Of a DNA stretch of 64,000 bases, positions 51,710 to 60,451 are shown one piece after another. Source of the stretch: JAXGXJ01 sp963816155 (lineage in GTDB: Bacteria; Actinomycetota; Thermoleophilia; RBG-16-64-13); assembly GCA_963816155.1 (NCBI GenBank), contig CAWFJE010000007.1:62001-126000 (forward strand), in the 5' to 3' direction. The notes under the pieces are model-generated. The model ran no database searches, was not told the DNA's origin, and saw nothing but the letters and a program-made list of their open reading frames with translations. Positions within the stretch are counted from its first letter, which is position 1. Every line of letters begins with the position of its first letter. The translations under genes and the position numbers were made by a program.

Positions 51710-53389
51710 CTAAGAACTCGCCGGCAGTTCGACGGCCGACGGCGCCGACGCGGGAGCGTGATCGGAGGGTGCTGGCCTGTCGTCACGCTCATCGCGAGTC
51801 TCGGCCGGTGCCTCGTTGGTGAGCGCCAGCGGTTTTTCCTTCATCCAGAAGAGCATGAACATCGCCACTATCATGATGGGCACCATATAGAGATAGATGG
51901 GCGCCAGGGCCTCGTTGTAGGAAGTGACGATGACGGTCCTCACCTGCTCAGGCATCTGGGCGACCGCCGCGGGCGTGAACGAGTTCTGGTCCATGCTCAT
52001 GGGTCCGCTCGCTCCCGCTCCCGCCAATCTCTCCGCCAGCAGGGCCACGAGACGGGTGGTGAACAAGGTGCCGACGATGGCCGAACCCAGTGAAGATCCG
52101 ATCTGGCGGAAGAAGTTGTGCGCCCCGGTAGCGGTGCCCACCTCAGTGATGGGGAACGAATTCTGCACGGCCAGCAGCAGTGTCTGGATACACATGCCGG
52201 TACCGACGCCAAGAACGAACAGGTAGAAGGACACCAGCGCCACCGCGGTCGCGGGGGTCATGGTTGAGAGCAGCACGAGGCTGGCTGCGATGATGAAGCA
52301 CCCAACTACCGGTATCCACTTGTAGCGACCGGTGCGGCTGGCCAGGATACCCGAGCCCATCGACGCCGCCAGGATGCCGATGGCCATGGGTGCCAGGAGC
52401 ATTCCCGACCCAGTAGCGCTCATGCCCGTGGCCATCTGCAAATAGGTGGGCACGTAGATGACCACTCCGATGAAGGCGGCGGAGCAGAAGAAGCCGGCCA
52501 TGGTGGCCAGGTTGAAGTTGCGGTCACGGAACAGGCGCAGGGGCAGGATGGGTTCGGCCGCCCTTCTCTCCGCCAGGATGAACAGCGCGCCCGCGCCGAC
52601 CGTGACGCCGATGAGGCTCAGGATGATGCCCGAACTCCACGAGTATGTGCTGCCGCCCCAGGTGGTGACCAGTACCAGAGCCGTGGTGGCCACCGCGATC
52701 GTGATCATGCCCCAGCCGTCCAGCGAGGGACGAGCAGCCTTCTTGTGGGCGGCCGTTCTCAGGAACGCAGCCACCAGGATGATAGAGAGGATGCCCAGGG
52801 GCAGGTTGAACCAGAAGGCCCACCTCCAGCCGATGGTGTCCGCGAACCAGCCGCCCAGTATGGGGCCCAGTACCGAAGCAAAGGCCCAGGCCCCCAGCAG
52901 CACACCCATGTACACGCCCCGGCGCCGAGGAGGCACGATGTCGGCGATGACCGACTGGGACAGGATCATCAACCCTCCGCCCCCGAGACCCTGAACCGCG
53001 CGGGCGGCGATGAGCATGGGCATGTTGCCGGACAGTCCACCCAGCACGGAGCCGGCCAGGAAGAGACCCAATGCGCTGACGAGAAGCATCTTGTGCCCGA
53101 TGAGGTCGCCCAGCTTGCCGTAGAGGGGCATGACCAGCGTGGAGGCGAGGATGTAGGCAGTGGCGACCCAGAGCATGAGGTTGACCCCGTTGAGATCGCC
53201 CACGATGGTGGGAAGGGCCGTACCGAAGATGGTCTGGTCGAGTGCCGCCAGGAGCATTGACACGAAGAGCGCGACCATCACAAGAGTCAGGCCTCGTTTA
53301 CCCACCTGCGCACGCCCCGTCGAGGTGGTTGCGGGCTTCGTGGGTGTCGCGGCCGCGGCAGACGCCGCGGGGGTGGCGCTGTCGATCAT
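51710..53389 (-). CDS. DHA2-family 14-helix MFS exporter
   Basis: A 559-residue drug exporter of the EmrB/QacA type. Motif A appears in MPLYGKLGDLIGHKMLLVSA, and the helix-1 signature LDQTIFGTALPTIVGDLNGV is typical. There are about fourteen helices. Both termini are cytoplasmic; the N-terminus is Ala/Thr-rich and the C-terminus Ala/Glu-rich. It overlaps the TetR gene by four bases (ATGA), so both form one self-regulated unit that exports toxic compounds. Confidence 0.9.
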   Translation of the reverse strand: MIDSATPAASAAAATPTKPATTSTGRAQVGKRGLTLVMVALFVSMLLAALDQTIFGTALPTIVGDLNGVNLMLWVATAYILASTLVMPLYGKLGDLIGHKMLLVSALGLFLAGSVLGGLSGNMPMLIAARAVQGLGGGGLMILSQSVIADIVPPRRRGVYMGVLLGAWAFASVLGPILGGWFADTIGWRWAFWFNLPLGILSIILVAAFLRTAAHKKAARPSLDGWGMITIAVATTALVLVTTWGGSTYSWSSGIILSLIGVTVGAGALFILAERRAAEPILPLRLFRDRNFNLATMAGFFCSAAFIGVVIYVPTYLQMATGMSATGSGMLLAPMAIGILAASMGSGILASRTGRYKWIPVVGCFIIAASLVLLSTMTPATAVALVSFYLFVLGVGTGMCIQTLLLAVQNSFPITEVGTATGAHNFFRQIGSSLGSAIVGTLFTTRLVALLAERLAGAGASGPMSMDQNSFTPAAVAQMPEQVRTVIVTSYNEALAPIYLYMVPIMIVAMFMLFWMKEKPLALTNEAPAETRDERDDRPAPSDHAPASAPSAVELPASS

Positions 53390-54024
53390 GCTTCCTTCCT
53401 ATGGATCTCGGCCATCATGTCTATAGTCCGTTCAACGAGTTGCTCGGTCAGGGTCAGGTCCACATCGTTTTCGATCGCCGAGCGGACGTGATAGAGGGCG
53501 GCTGACGAGACCATGTTCACGGCGAGGCGGGCCTCCTCTTCGACCGTGGTGCTCTCGGACAGGCGGCGCTGCGCACGGTGGTTATCGAGGTATGTCGCGA
53601 CGACGCCGGCCAGCCAGCGGTCGAACCCGGCGTTGGCGATGACATGCAGGTGGAACAAGGGTGCGTGCTGGTGGATCAGGCGCCGCCGCTGGCGCTTGAG
53701 TTCTGCCGCGGGACTCGTGGAGGTGAAGCACACCACGGCGATGCGGCCGATGCCCTTGAGTAGCCTCCCGTGGGCCTGATCAAGAATCGCGAACGCCTCG
53801 TCCTCGTCGATCAGACGGGGGCCCTCGCCAACGATGGCCACGTCCTTGCTAGGGAAGTAGTTGTAGAAGGTGCGCAGCGACACCCCAGCCCTGCCGGCTA
53901 TGGCCTCGGCGGTGGTGGCCTCGTACCCCTCTTCGTAGGCGATGTCCACCGCCGCCTGTTCGATGGCCAGGCGGGTCTCGGCTTTCTTCTGTTCGCGTAG
54001 CCCTGTGTCGGTCGAATATTGCAT
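53386..54024 (-). CDS. TetR-family repressor
   Basis: A 212-residue TetR regulator. The N-terminal helix-turn-helix is EAIAGRAGVSLRTFYNYFPS. The C-terminal ligand domain is long and helical. The ATG at 54024 is chosen because the operator sits 12 bases upstream and a longer frame runs through it. It is co-transcribed with the DHA2 exporter and very probably represses both. Confidence 0.85.
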   Translation of the reverse strand: MQYSTDTGLREQKKAETRLAIEQAAVDIAYEEGYEATTAEAIAGRAGVSLRTFYNYFPSKDVAIVGEGPRLIDEDEAFAILDQAHGRLLKGIGRIAVVCFTSTSPAAELKRQRRRLIHQHAPLFHLHVIANAGFDRWLAGVVATYLDNHRAQRRLSESTTVEEEARLAVNMVSSAALYHVRSAIENDVDLTLTEQLVERTIDMMAEIHRKEA

Positions 54025-54035
54025 GTCGTGCAGTA

Positions 54036-54050
54036 TTGCACGGTGTGCAA
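54036..54050. promoter_or_regulatory. Likely TetR operator
   Basis: The perfect palindrome TTGCAC-GGT-GTGCAA lies 12 bases upstream of the TetR start. A further half-site, TTGCATG (54019-54025), overlaps the start codon. The position fits autorepression of the tetR-exporter operon. Confidence 0.65.
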
Positions 54051-54113
54051 GTAACGACAAGCCACGATGGTGAGTTAGCGCCTCGTCTGCGCCCCTGACT
54101 CTCTCCTCAGACG

Positions 54114-54145
54114 CCGAAACCCGGCCCCAGGGGGACGGGTTTCGG
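54114..54145 (-). terminator. Terminator after ferritin-like gene
   Basis: A 9-bp stem CCGAAACCC...GGGTTTCGG lies 30 bases beyond the stop of the ferritin-like gene on its 3' side. Confidence 0.6.
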
Positions 54146-54176
54146 CCCGGGCATCTATGGCGCTACGCGCAGTCGA

Positions 54177-54623
54177 TCAGATCTCCTCGAGCATCGTGGT
54201 GAAGATGTCGTGGTGCTCTTCTTCATCTTCCAGGATCTCCTTGAAGATGAAGGCCGTGGTGACGTCACCCTCCTCTGTGGCGAGGGCGATGATCTTGCGG
54301 TACATCTCCACGGCTTCGACCTCGGCCTGCGCGTCGTACTCGAGGAAGTCCTTCAGATTCTCACCCACGTGAATGGTCGAGGGCTTGGTGGTAGGGGTCC
54401 CGCCGAGATACCAGAGCCGCTCCGCGATCTTCTCAGCGTGCTTCATCTCGTCGATGGCGACTTTCTTGAATTCGTCCCTCACGGAGTAGGCCTTCACACC
54501 CATGACCTGCACGTGCTGCCACATGTACTGGACGATGACCTGGATCTCTCTCGCGATCGCGTCGTTGAGCAGGGCCTTCAGCTCGTCGCTGACCTTGGTC
54601 ACCGGCTCCAAGGGAACGGACAT
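54177..54623 (-). CDS. Ferritin-like protein (bacterioferritin family)
   Basis: A 148-residue four-helix protein with the paired metal motifs AIAREIQVIVQYMWQHVQVM and DEMKHAEKIAERL in the first half and EVEAVEMYRKIIAL and ILEDEEEHHDIF in the second. These give the E...ExxH pattern of di-iron ferritin-like proteins such as Dps-like or bacterioferritin. It stores iron or scavenges peroxide. The ATG follows an AGGAGG site. A terminator follows. Confidence 0.85.
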   Translation of the reverse strand: MSVPLEPVTKVSDELKALLNDAIAREIQVIVQYMWQHVQVMGVKAYSVRDEFKKVAIDEMKHAEKIAERLWYLGGTPTTKPSTIHVGENLKDFLEYDAQAEVEAVEMYRKIIALATEEGDVTTAFIFKEILEDEEEHHDIFTTMLEEI

Positions 54624-54719
54624 CTTCTACCTCCTTGAGGATCGGACTTGGTGGGGATTCGTCCCCGATGGGGTTAGTACCCACCGACGGTATTCATGAA
54701 TCGGCCTCGAGCTCGGCGC

Positions 54720-55622
54720 TCAGGGACGGGCCGCTGATGTGCCCACCGGGCAGCTGAGCTCGCAGGCGCGGCAGTATCTGACCACCTTGCCTGCGACTGT
54801 GAAGGTAGCGCCCGTAGCCGCTGCTGCGGCAGCGTCGGTGGCGCTGACGTCTGAGGCTCGGGCGGCGCTCGCGGCGGCCTCGACCTCGACCGCGCTCGCG
54901 ACCGCGGCCCCCGCGGCCCCCGTGGCGGCGTCCGGCTCGATGACAGACAGGTCTGTGTCCAGTGCGGCCGCGGTCTCCAAGTCGCGATTCATCTGCCTCA
55001 TGCACGCTGCGCGCGAGAACCGGCCGTCGCGGGCGGGCAGGCGAACCCAACCTGCGCTGCGGAGTTCTTCAGAGCGATTCACGGGGATGCCTCCCTCCTT
55101 GGCGTTGCTCATAAACGCGTTCTGAGGGCAGGCCTCCCGGCAAGGCACGGCGCAGTCGGCGCAGGGATCGAACAGAGCAGGTCCTGTCGGTTGCAGCGCT
55201 ACGTCGAGAGTGAGCGCTCTCAGTCGCACCCGAGGTCCGTAGTGCGGGGTCAGCAGCAGATTGTTCAGACCGATACGCCCCACGCCGGCCAGGACGGCGG
55301 CATCCTTGAGGTACGCACCTCCCCGGTCGACGTGGTAGGGGAGGTGGACTGCGTGGACACCGAACTCGCTCGGGATCCGATCACACAGAGCCTGCACTAT
55401 GCCCGCCAAGATCTTGTTCCCCGGAGGATCGGAACGCCCGAACCACCAGTCCATCTCCGGCCTGTCCGGCGGGTGTGACACCGCCACCACCAGAACGCTC
55501 AGGGCCCCTTCGGGCCAGACGACCTCGTGCGCGTCGCGCAGGTCATCCACCGCCGCGATGCCGGCCAGGTGGGCGCCCAGAGCCTGGGCGTATCCCAGAA
55601 GGATCGATCTCAAGTCGGCCAT
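54720..55622 (-). CDS. QueG-like iron-sulfur protein
   Basis: A 300-residue protein related to epoxyqueuosine reductase. Both [4Fe-4S] motifs are visible: CADCAVPCREACPQNAF and CRACELSCPVG. The N-terminal part has VLVVAVSHPPDRPEMDW and VGRIGLNNLLLTPHYGPRVR. An Ala-rich stretch of about 50 residues sits between the clusters and is not usual in QueG. The catalytic Asp context is not clear, so it may be a corrinoid-dependent reductase relative rather than a true QueG. It is monocistronic. Confidence 0.75.
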   Translation of the reverse strand: MADLRSILLGYAQALGAHLAGIAAVDDLRDAHEVVWPEGALSVLVVAVSHPPDRPEMDWWFGRSDPPGNKILAGIVQALCDRIPSEFGVHAVHLPYHVDRGGAYLKDAAVLAGVGRIGLNNLLLTPHYGPRVRLRALTLDVALQPTGPALFDPCADCAVPCREACPQNAFMSNAKEGGIPVNRSEELRSAGWVRLPARDGRFSRAACMRQMNRDLETAAALDTDLSVIEPDAATGAAGAAVASAVEVEAAASAARASDVSATDAAAAAATGATFTVAGKVVRYCRACELSCPVGTSAARP

Positions 55623-55639
55623 CTCGACCGGCGCTTCGC

Positions 55640-56614
55640 CTAGAACAGTCCGAAGAGAGTAGCCAGGAACAGGATGTAGATGAGGATGAGCGGCATGCCC
55701 TCCCAGCGCGTGACCTCGCGATCCTGGGCCATGAAGAAGTAAAGCACTGTGGCCACCGCCATGAAGGGAAGGCCGATCATGAGCACGGGGTTGGTCACGG
55801 GTAGCGGAGCGATCATGGCCGGGATGCCCACGACGGCGAACGCGTTGAACACATTGGAGCCCAAGACGTTGGCCATGGCGATCTCGAGTTTTCCTCGACG
55901 GGCCGCCATGACGCTCACCACCAACTCGGGAAGTGACGTGCCGATCGCCACCGCGGAAATGGCTATGATGTCGGCTCCGATGCCCAGGATGGTGGAGAGC
56001 TCTATGACCGAACGGATGGTGTATTCGGCGGCGAAGTAGAGGGCGACGGCACCACCCACGAGCTTGAGGAGTACCACGGGCCGTAAACGGCCGCGCACCA
56101 GCTTGAAGTCGTCCTCGACCGCGGCCTCGACCTCGGCCTGGGTGGCCAAGGTGGGTCTCGACATCCGGAACCCGTAGATGGCGTAGACGATCGCTCCTGC
56201 GAAGAGGAGCACGCCCTCCCCGCGGCTGACGGTCCCGTCCATGGCCGTCAGGCCCAGAAGTGCTGTGGACGTCGCCAACATGGGCAGGTCGATCCGCACG
56301 ATCTCGCGGCTCACGAACAGACGTCCACCGATGATCGCTCCGGTGGCCAGCACCAGGCAGATGTTGGTGATGTTGGACCCTATCGCGTTGGCGGCGACGA
56401 TCTCAGGGGAACCGCGGACCACCGCGAAGATCGAACTGACGAGTTCGGGCAGCGAGGTACCCATGGCCACGATGGTGAGGCCGACCACATACGGGGGCAC
56501 GCCGAGAAATACCCCGAGTTCCTCGGCGCCCTCGGTGAACCAGTCGGCGGACTTGACCAGCGTGACGACGGCGGCGGCGAAGACGAGCACCCACAGAGCC
56601 ACAGTCCAGTTCAT
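55640..56614 (-). CDS. Calcium/sodium antiporter (CaCA, YrbG-type)
   Basis: A 324-residue protein of ten helices with the two alpha-repeats: VVGLTIVAMGTSLPELVSSI and ISAVAIGTSLPELVVSVMAA, each with the conserved acidic residue that binds cation. NAIGSNITNICLVLATGAII and NVLGSNVFNAFAVVGIPAMI are the partner segments. It exchanges Ca2+ for Na+ or H+ at the membrane. Confidence 0.9.
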   Translation of the reverse strand: MNWTVALWVLVFAAAVVTLVKSADWFTEGAEELGVFLGVPPYVVGLTIVAMGTSLPELVSSIFAVVRGSPEIVAANAIGSNITNICLVLATGAIIGGRLFVSREIVRIDLPMLATSTALLGLTAMDGTVSRGEGVLLFAGAIVYAIYGFRMSRPTLATQAEVEAAVEDDFKLVRGRLRPVVLLKLVGGAVALYFAAEYTIRSVIELSTILGIGADIIAISAVAIGTSLPELVVSVMAARRGKLEIAMANVLGSNVFNAFAVVGIPAMIAPLPVTNPVLMIGLPFMAVATVLYFFMAQDREVTRWEGMPLILIYILFLATLFGLF

Positions 56615-56746
56615 GGCCGCTCCGGTGAGCCGGGGTATGAGGGGCGGGTGGTCAGCATGGCCGAATCATACCCCGCGCCGCGTATCGATTGCTCGAAGTA
56701 TCGCGCGCAAACGGCGGGCGATACCAACCTAGTGCTTGCCCGGTAA

Positions 56747-56790
56747 CAGTAGCGTGTGCTAGTAGTGAACATGAGTAGTGCTCGCTACTG
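56747..56790. promoter_or_regulatory. Long-loop inverted repeat in intergenic region
   Basis: The arms CAGTAGCG and CGCTACTG are 28 bases apart in the 308-bp gap between the antiporter and the binding-protein gene. It may be part of a regulatory region; otherwise I see nothing coding in this gap. Confidence 0.2.
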
Positions 56791-56922
56791 CGTGTGGCAC
56801 GAAGTTAGCGCCGGACGGGGGGGGATGCTTGCGGCGACAGTGCGCGTCGGACCACACACCGTTTGCTCTGCGCAGTCATGCTGCTGCTTCGCCCAATGCT
56901 CCGACAGACAGGAGGGATCCCG

Positions 56923-58251
56923 TTGAGACGTGAGAAGATGCTCGTTCGGACTCTTGTGATTCTCGTTCTCAGCCTGTTGGCGGTGATGGTGTTCACCGGT
57001 TGCGGGTCGAGTGACGATACGACCACCACTGCGGCACCGGAAACGACGACCACCGCTGCATCCACGGAAACCACAACAGCGCAAACCGAAACCACAGTTG
57101 CGCCTACGGAGACGACCGCGGCGGCCGCTTTCGACGGCACAATCAGGATCGGCGCTCTCGGCAGCATGACCGGGGGCAACGCCATGAACGGCGCTGAGAC
57201 CATCTGGGCGCAGGAGAAGGCCGCCGAGGACATCAATGCCGCGGGTGGCGTGATGGTCGACGGCAAGAAGATGGAACTCGAACTGGTGTTCGTCGATGAC
57301 AAGAGCGACCCCAACGAGGGAGCGGCAGCCGTTGAGAAACTGATCAAGGTGGAGGGCATCAACCTGATTCTCAGCACCATGGTCAGCTCCATCAACATGC
57401 CCGCGGCCATCGTGGCAGAGAAATACCAAGCCCTATATCACCAGGTGGGCACTTGGTCTTCGGTGGCTCGGGAGCAGAACTGGCAGTGGTCCACCGACAT
57501 CTTCTATTCGCCGAAGGACGCGGCCGCGATGCCGTTCTTGCTGTGGAAACCACAACCCCCGGACGCCACGTGGAGCAAGTGGTGCATCCTTAACGAGGAC
57601 AACGCCGATGGCCAGGCCTTTGGCAAGGGCATGGAGATGACCGCACAGGCCTTCGGGGCCACCATAGTCGCGTGGGAGACCTTCACCCCGGGTACCAAGG
57701 ACTTCTCCTCGGCTATTCTCAAGTTCAAGGAGGCGGGGGGCGACGCTCTGGTGACCCTGCAGGCTCCTCCCGACGCCATCACCTTCGCCAAACAACTCCA
57801 GGAACAGAACTGGTCGCCCAAGTTCATAATGGGCGGCAGGGGATTCTGGCCTGTGGAGTTCCCGGCCGCGCTGGGCCCGGCTTCCGACTACTTCGTTCAC
57901 GATGGATTCTGGTCGGAAGAACTCCCCTACCCGGGTTGCAAAGAACTGGGCGAGGCGTACTCTGCGTCTCATGACGGTGCCACCTCGGTCAGCGTCGGCC
58001 TTCCCTACGCCCAAGTGCAGATCCTGGCGGAGGCCATCGAAAGGGCCGGTTCGACAGATCCGGCTGCGGTCCGCGATCAGATCTGGAACGGGACCTTCAA
58101 AGACACCATGATCGGCGACATCACCTACGACGAACAGGGTGTCTGCGACATCCTGCCCCTGCTTCTGCAGTGGATCGACGCGGAACGCGTACTCGTCTTC
58201 CCCGGACACGAGACAGACCTGAAGCTGTTCGTGCCCTGGGACCAGAGGTAG
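56923..58251 (+). CDS. Branched-chain amino-acid-type ABC substrate-binding lipoprotein
   Basis: A 442-residue lipoprotein. The lipobox is FTGC (Cys27), followed by a Thr-rich linker and a periplasmic-binding-protein type I (Leu/Ile/Val) domain with IGALGSMTGGNAMNGAETIW at its start and GFWSEELPYPGCKEL later. The TTG at 56923 is selected for its GGAGGG site 6 bases upstream; the ATG at 56938 is an alternative. No permease or ATPase genes follow, so it must rely on components elsewhere. A strong terminator follows. Confidence 0.85.
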   Translation: MRREKMLVRTLVILVLSLLAVMVFTGCGSSDDTTTTAAPETTTTAASTETTTAQTETTVAPTETTAAAAFDGTIRIGALGSMTGGNAMNGAETIWAQEKAAEDINAAGGVMVDGKKMELELVFVDDKSDPNEGAAAVEKLIKVEGINLILSTMVSSINMPAAIVAEKYQALYHQVGTWSSVAREQNWQWSTDIFYSPKDAAAMPFLLWKPQPPDATWSKWCILNEDNADGQAFGKGMEMTAQAFGATIVAWETFTPGTKDFSSAILKFKEAGGDALVTLQAPPDAITFAKQLQEQNWSPKFIMGGRGFWPVEFPAALGPASDYFVHDGFWSEELPYPGCKELGEAYSASHDGATSVSVGLPYAQVQILAEAIERAGSTDPAAVRDQIWNGTFKDTMIGDITYDEQGVCDILPLLLQWIDAERVLVFPGHETDLKLFVPWDQR

Positions 58252-58350
58252 GCGAAACCTCGGCAGCTTGGTCGCCGCGGCCCGATCGGTTACCCACAAG
58301 GCCCGAGAGGTCCGCGGCGCAGACGCAGACGCCGAGGCCCTGAAGCGACC

Positions 58351-58390
58351 ACCCGCCCTCCCCGAGCACCGGGGAGGGCGGGTTTCTTAT
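58351..58390 (+). terminator. Terminator of binding-protein gene
   Basis: A 14-bp stem ACCCGCCCTCCCCG with loop AGCAC is followed by TTCTTAT, a classic intrinsic terminator. Confidence 0.85.
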
Positions 58391-58466
58391 CGCCTGGCAC
58401 ATGACCGCCGCCTGTTCGCCGCGGTTCCCAAACTGGTACCGGCGGTACCTGCGTCGGCGTGGTGGG

Positions 58467-59350
58467 CTATTTGTCCTCTATCTGGAAGAAGTCGGGGTCG
58501 ATGTCATAGAGGAAAAGCGGCTGGCGCACGACTCCGAGATTGCGCTCAATCAACAATTCCGCGATCGCGTCGCCATCGAGGAGGAGGACGGTAATGGCCC
58601 CCTTCTTGTAGGAAGCCTGCTTTGCGTCCCGCGTGAAGCGGCTCGTGGTCAGGAAAACGCCGTGGTCGTAGTCCCCCTGAATCGCGCCTCGGAACTTGTC
58701 GATTTCAGGTCGCCCGATTGGGGACTGGGTCCACCTCTTGGCCTGAAATGCGGACTTGATGCTGATGGCTCCCTGGCGAAAGTCGCCGTATCCACCAAGG
58801 CCTCCATCTTGAGTCTGCCTCGCACTTCGACAGAGCGGAAACCAAGATGTCCGAGCAGTTCCCGACAGAAATGCTCGAACGCGCGCGGGGTCAACTGCTT
58901 CAGTTCAGCCAGAACGCGCGTTTTGATCTCGTTCCGGTTCGAGTTTTGCAGGTCCCTAAGGTTGGCCTCTGAGTTACCAGATGGATGGAAGCTTGTCCCG
59001 ACTGCTGGATGCTGCGGTGGCGATGCCAAAGAGGCCGCAAGCCGGAGCCTGCCTGACGGCGTGATCTTCCAGATTCCCCGCGTTGAACCGTCGATCTCAC
59101 CCGACTCGACGAGTCTCTGCCGCACTCACTGGACTAGGTTGTGCCACCTTCGCGTTGAGGGGCTGCTCTCAAGGCGCTCCTCTTGTTCCTCGGTGGTCAA
59201 TTCAGGGAATCTCTCGGTGATCCGGGGATAGATTTCGCGTGGTCTTGCCTCACCACCGAGATGGTCAATCACAGCCAGAAGCGGAACCTCTATGTCCTTC
59301 AGCTTGGGAAAAGACAACGTATCCCCCCATGTGACGCTCCACTCTGGCAT
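58467..59350 (-). pseudogene. mrr: Mrr-type restriction endonuclease, nonsense + frameshift
   Basis: The N-terminal part (EWSVTWGDTLSFPKLKDIEV) runs to WHNLVQ, stops at a TGA (59126-59128) and continues in the same frame as VRQRLVESGEIDG...GIWKITPSGR, where the family has a Trp, so TGG became TGA. The catalytic domain starts RAFEHFCRELLGHLGFRSVE, and at about 58815 the frame shifts by one base to give DGGLGGYGDFRQGAISIKSA and FQAKRWTQSPIGRPEIDKFR. The (D/Q)xK nuclease centre is FQAKRW. With two lesions it is inactive. A cognate methylase is not present. Confidence 0.75.
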
Positions 59351-59552
59351 CGTAGCATGCGCCCGACAGCCAGCGGGCGCCTTCTTGCCTTCAACCGCGC
59401 TGTCCATCCGCTACGACGATCGCGACCCTTGGCCACCTGGCCAGTCGCAGGATTGCTTTCGACGGGCGCGCGGCGGTGCTTGCTCATCTATCGTCTGAAT
59501 CGTCAGCAAGGCCCAGAATATAGACGCAATCAGCGATCGGAGGCATGGGGAG

Positions 59553-59715
59553 ATGAACGAACAGTCGCCTGCAGGTTCTTCTCTGTCGTGGGGAAGGAAG
59601 GTGGGGCGATTGATGCTGATTGTTGCTGCCGCGGTGCTGGCCTTCGCTCTGGTGGGTCTGGCGGTTCTTATCTACCTGAGCCCGGGCAAGCCGAAGCCCT
59701 TCACGGAGCACGGCA
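59553..59715 (+). pseudogene. N-terminal stub of a membrane-anchored alpha/beta hydrolase
   Basis: About 54 residues are recognisable: a membrane helix (RLMLIVAAAVLAFALVGLAV) followed by YLSPGKPKPFTEHG, the start of a family of alpha/beta hydrolases. The similarity ends at about 59715, just before the stop of a GNAT-like gene on the opposite strand. The catalytic part has been removed, so this marks a recombination junction. Confidence 0.55.
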
Positions 59716-59741
59716 GAACCCGGTGCGAGGTCCGGCCTGGA

Positions 59742-60446
59742 TCAATGGCCTTGTTCGACGCACCCGAAGTCGAACCCGTAGTCCCGGAAGCCGACTGCTC
59801 GGGCGCTGCCCAGGGATTCGACACTGGTGCGGTCACACCCCCAGCCGGCCAGTCTGCCGCTCGCGAAGATGTGCTTCACCGCGGCCGTCACAGTGCTCTT
59901 CGCGTAGCCACGGCCGCGGCCGCCGGGAAGGGTCTCGATGGACAGGTCCCACACGACATCGGAGAGCGGCTTGACGGCGGCCCAACTGACCACGTCCCCG
60001 CTGACGAACTGACCAAATACCGGTCCACCCCATCTTCGCTGGAGCAGGTCCGCGCGCGAGTCCTCGCCGGTGAGGAGCTTCCTGACATCTCCCTGCGCAC
60101 AATCCAGGAACGAATCCGGCTCGCAGAATAGCCGGACCCCAGAGAAGCAGAAGCCGACATCGACCAGCGGTGAGATCGCCCTCTCGACGGCTGCGCAGGT
60201 CGCGGCATCCAACGCATCAGACCCATCCACCGCCCTCTTCACCACCGCGCCGTGATCCGGCTTGACCGCTATCACAGCGCCGTTCGTCGTCTCCAGCGCG
60301 TAGAGGGCCAGCGGGCAGCCCTTGGCGAACCAGATCGAGTCCAGATCGCTCTCGACGACGATCAAGGCTCCGGCCCTCAAGTCTCGGGGCGAGCATCCGA
60401 GGGCTTGGGCGTAGAAGCAGTCGAGCACGTCGGTGGTTCTGCTCAC
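59742..60446 (-). CDS. GNAT-like acetyltransferase
   Basis: The protein starts at a GTG (60446; SRTTDVLDCFYAQALGCSPR) and carries the CoA-binding loop GGRGRGYAKSTVTAAVKHIF, as in GNAT N-acetyltransferases. The remaining sequence has a two-lobe layout with ALDAATCAAVERAISPLVDV, so it may be a GNAT with an extra N-terminal domain. The start is 6 bases downstream of the stop of the preceding gene, which places it in the clostripain operon. Acceptor unknown. Confidence 0.65.
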   Translation of the reverse strand: MSRTTDVLDCFYAQALGCSPRDLRAGALIVVESDLDSIWFAKGCPLALYALETTNGAVIAVKPDHGAVVKRAVDGSDALDAATCAAVERAISPLVDVGFCFSGVRLFCEPDSFLDCAQGDVRKLLTGEDSRADLLQRRWGGPVFGQFVSGDVVSWAAVKPLSDVVWDLSIETLPGGRGRGYAKSTVTAAVKHIFASGRLAGWGCDRTSVESLGSARAVGFRDYGFDFGCVEQGH

Positions 60447-60451
60447 CCGCG

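Noticed and set aside
8864..59128. UGA reassigned to Trp (TGA at Trp positions in the mrr and hemerythrin-like fragments)
   Set aside because: Many intact genes here end in TGA (including overlapping TGATG starts) and use TGG for Trp. Both cases lie in genes with other lesions, so ordinary nonsense mutation is simpler.
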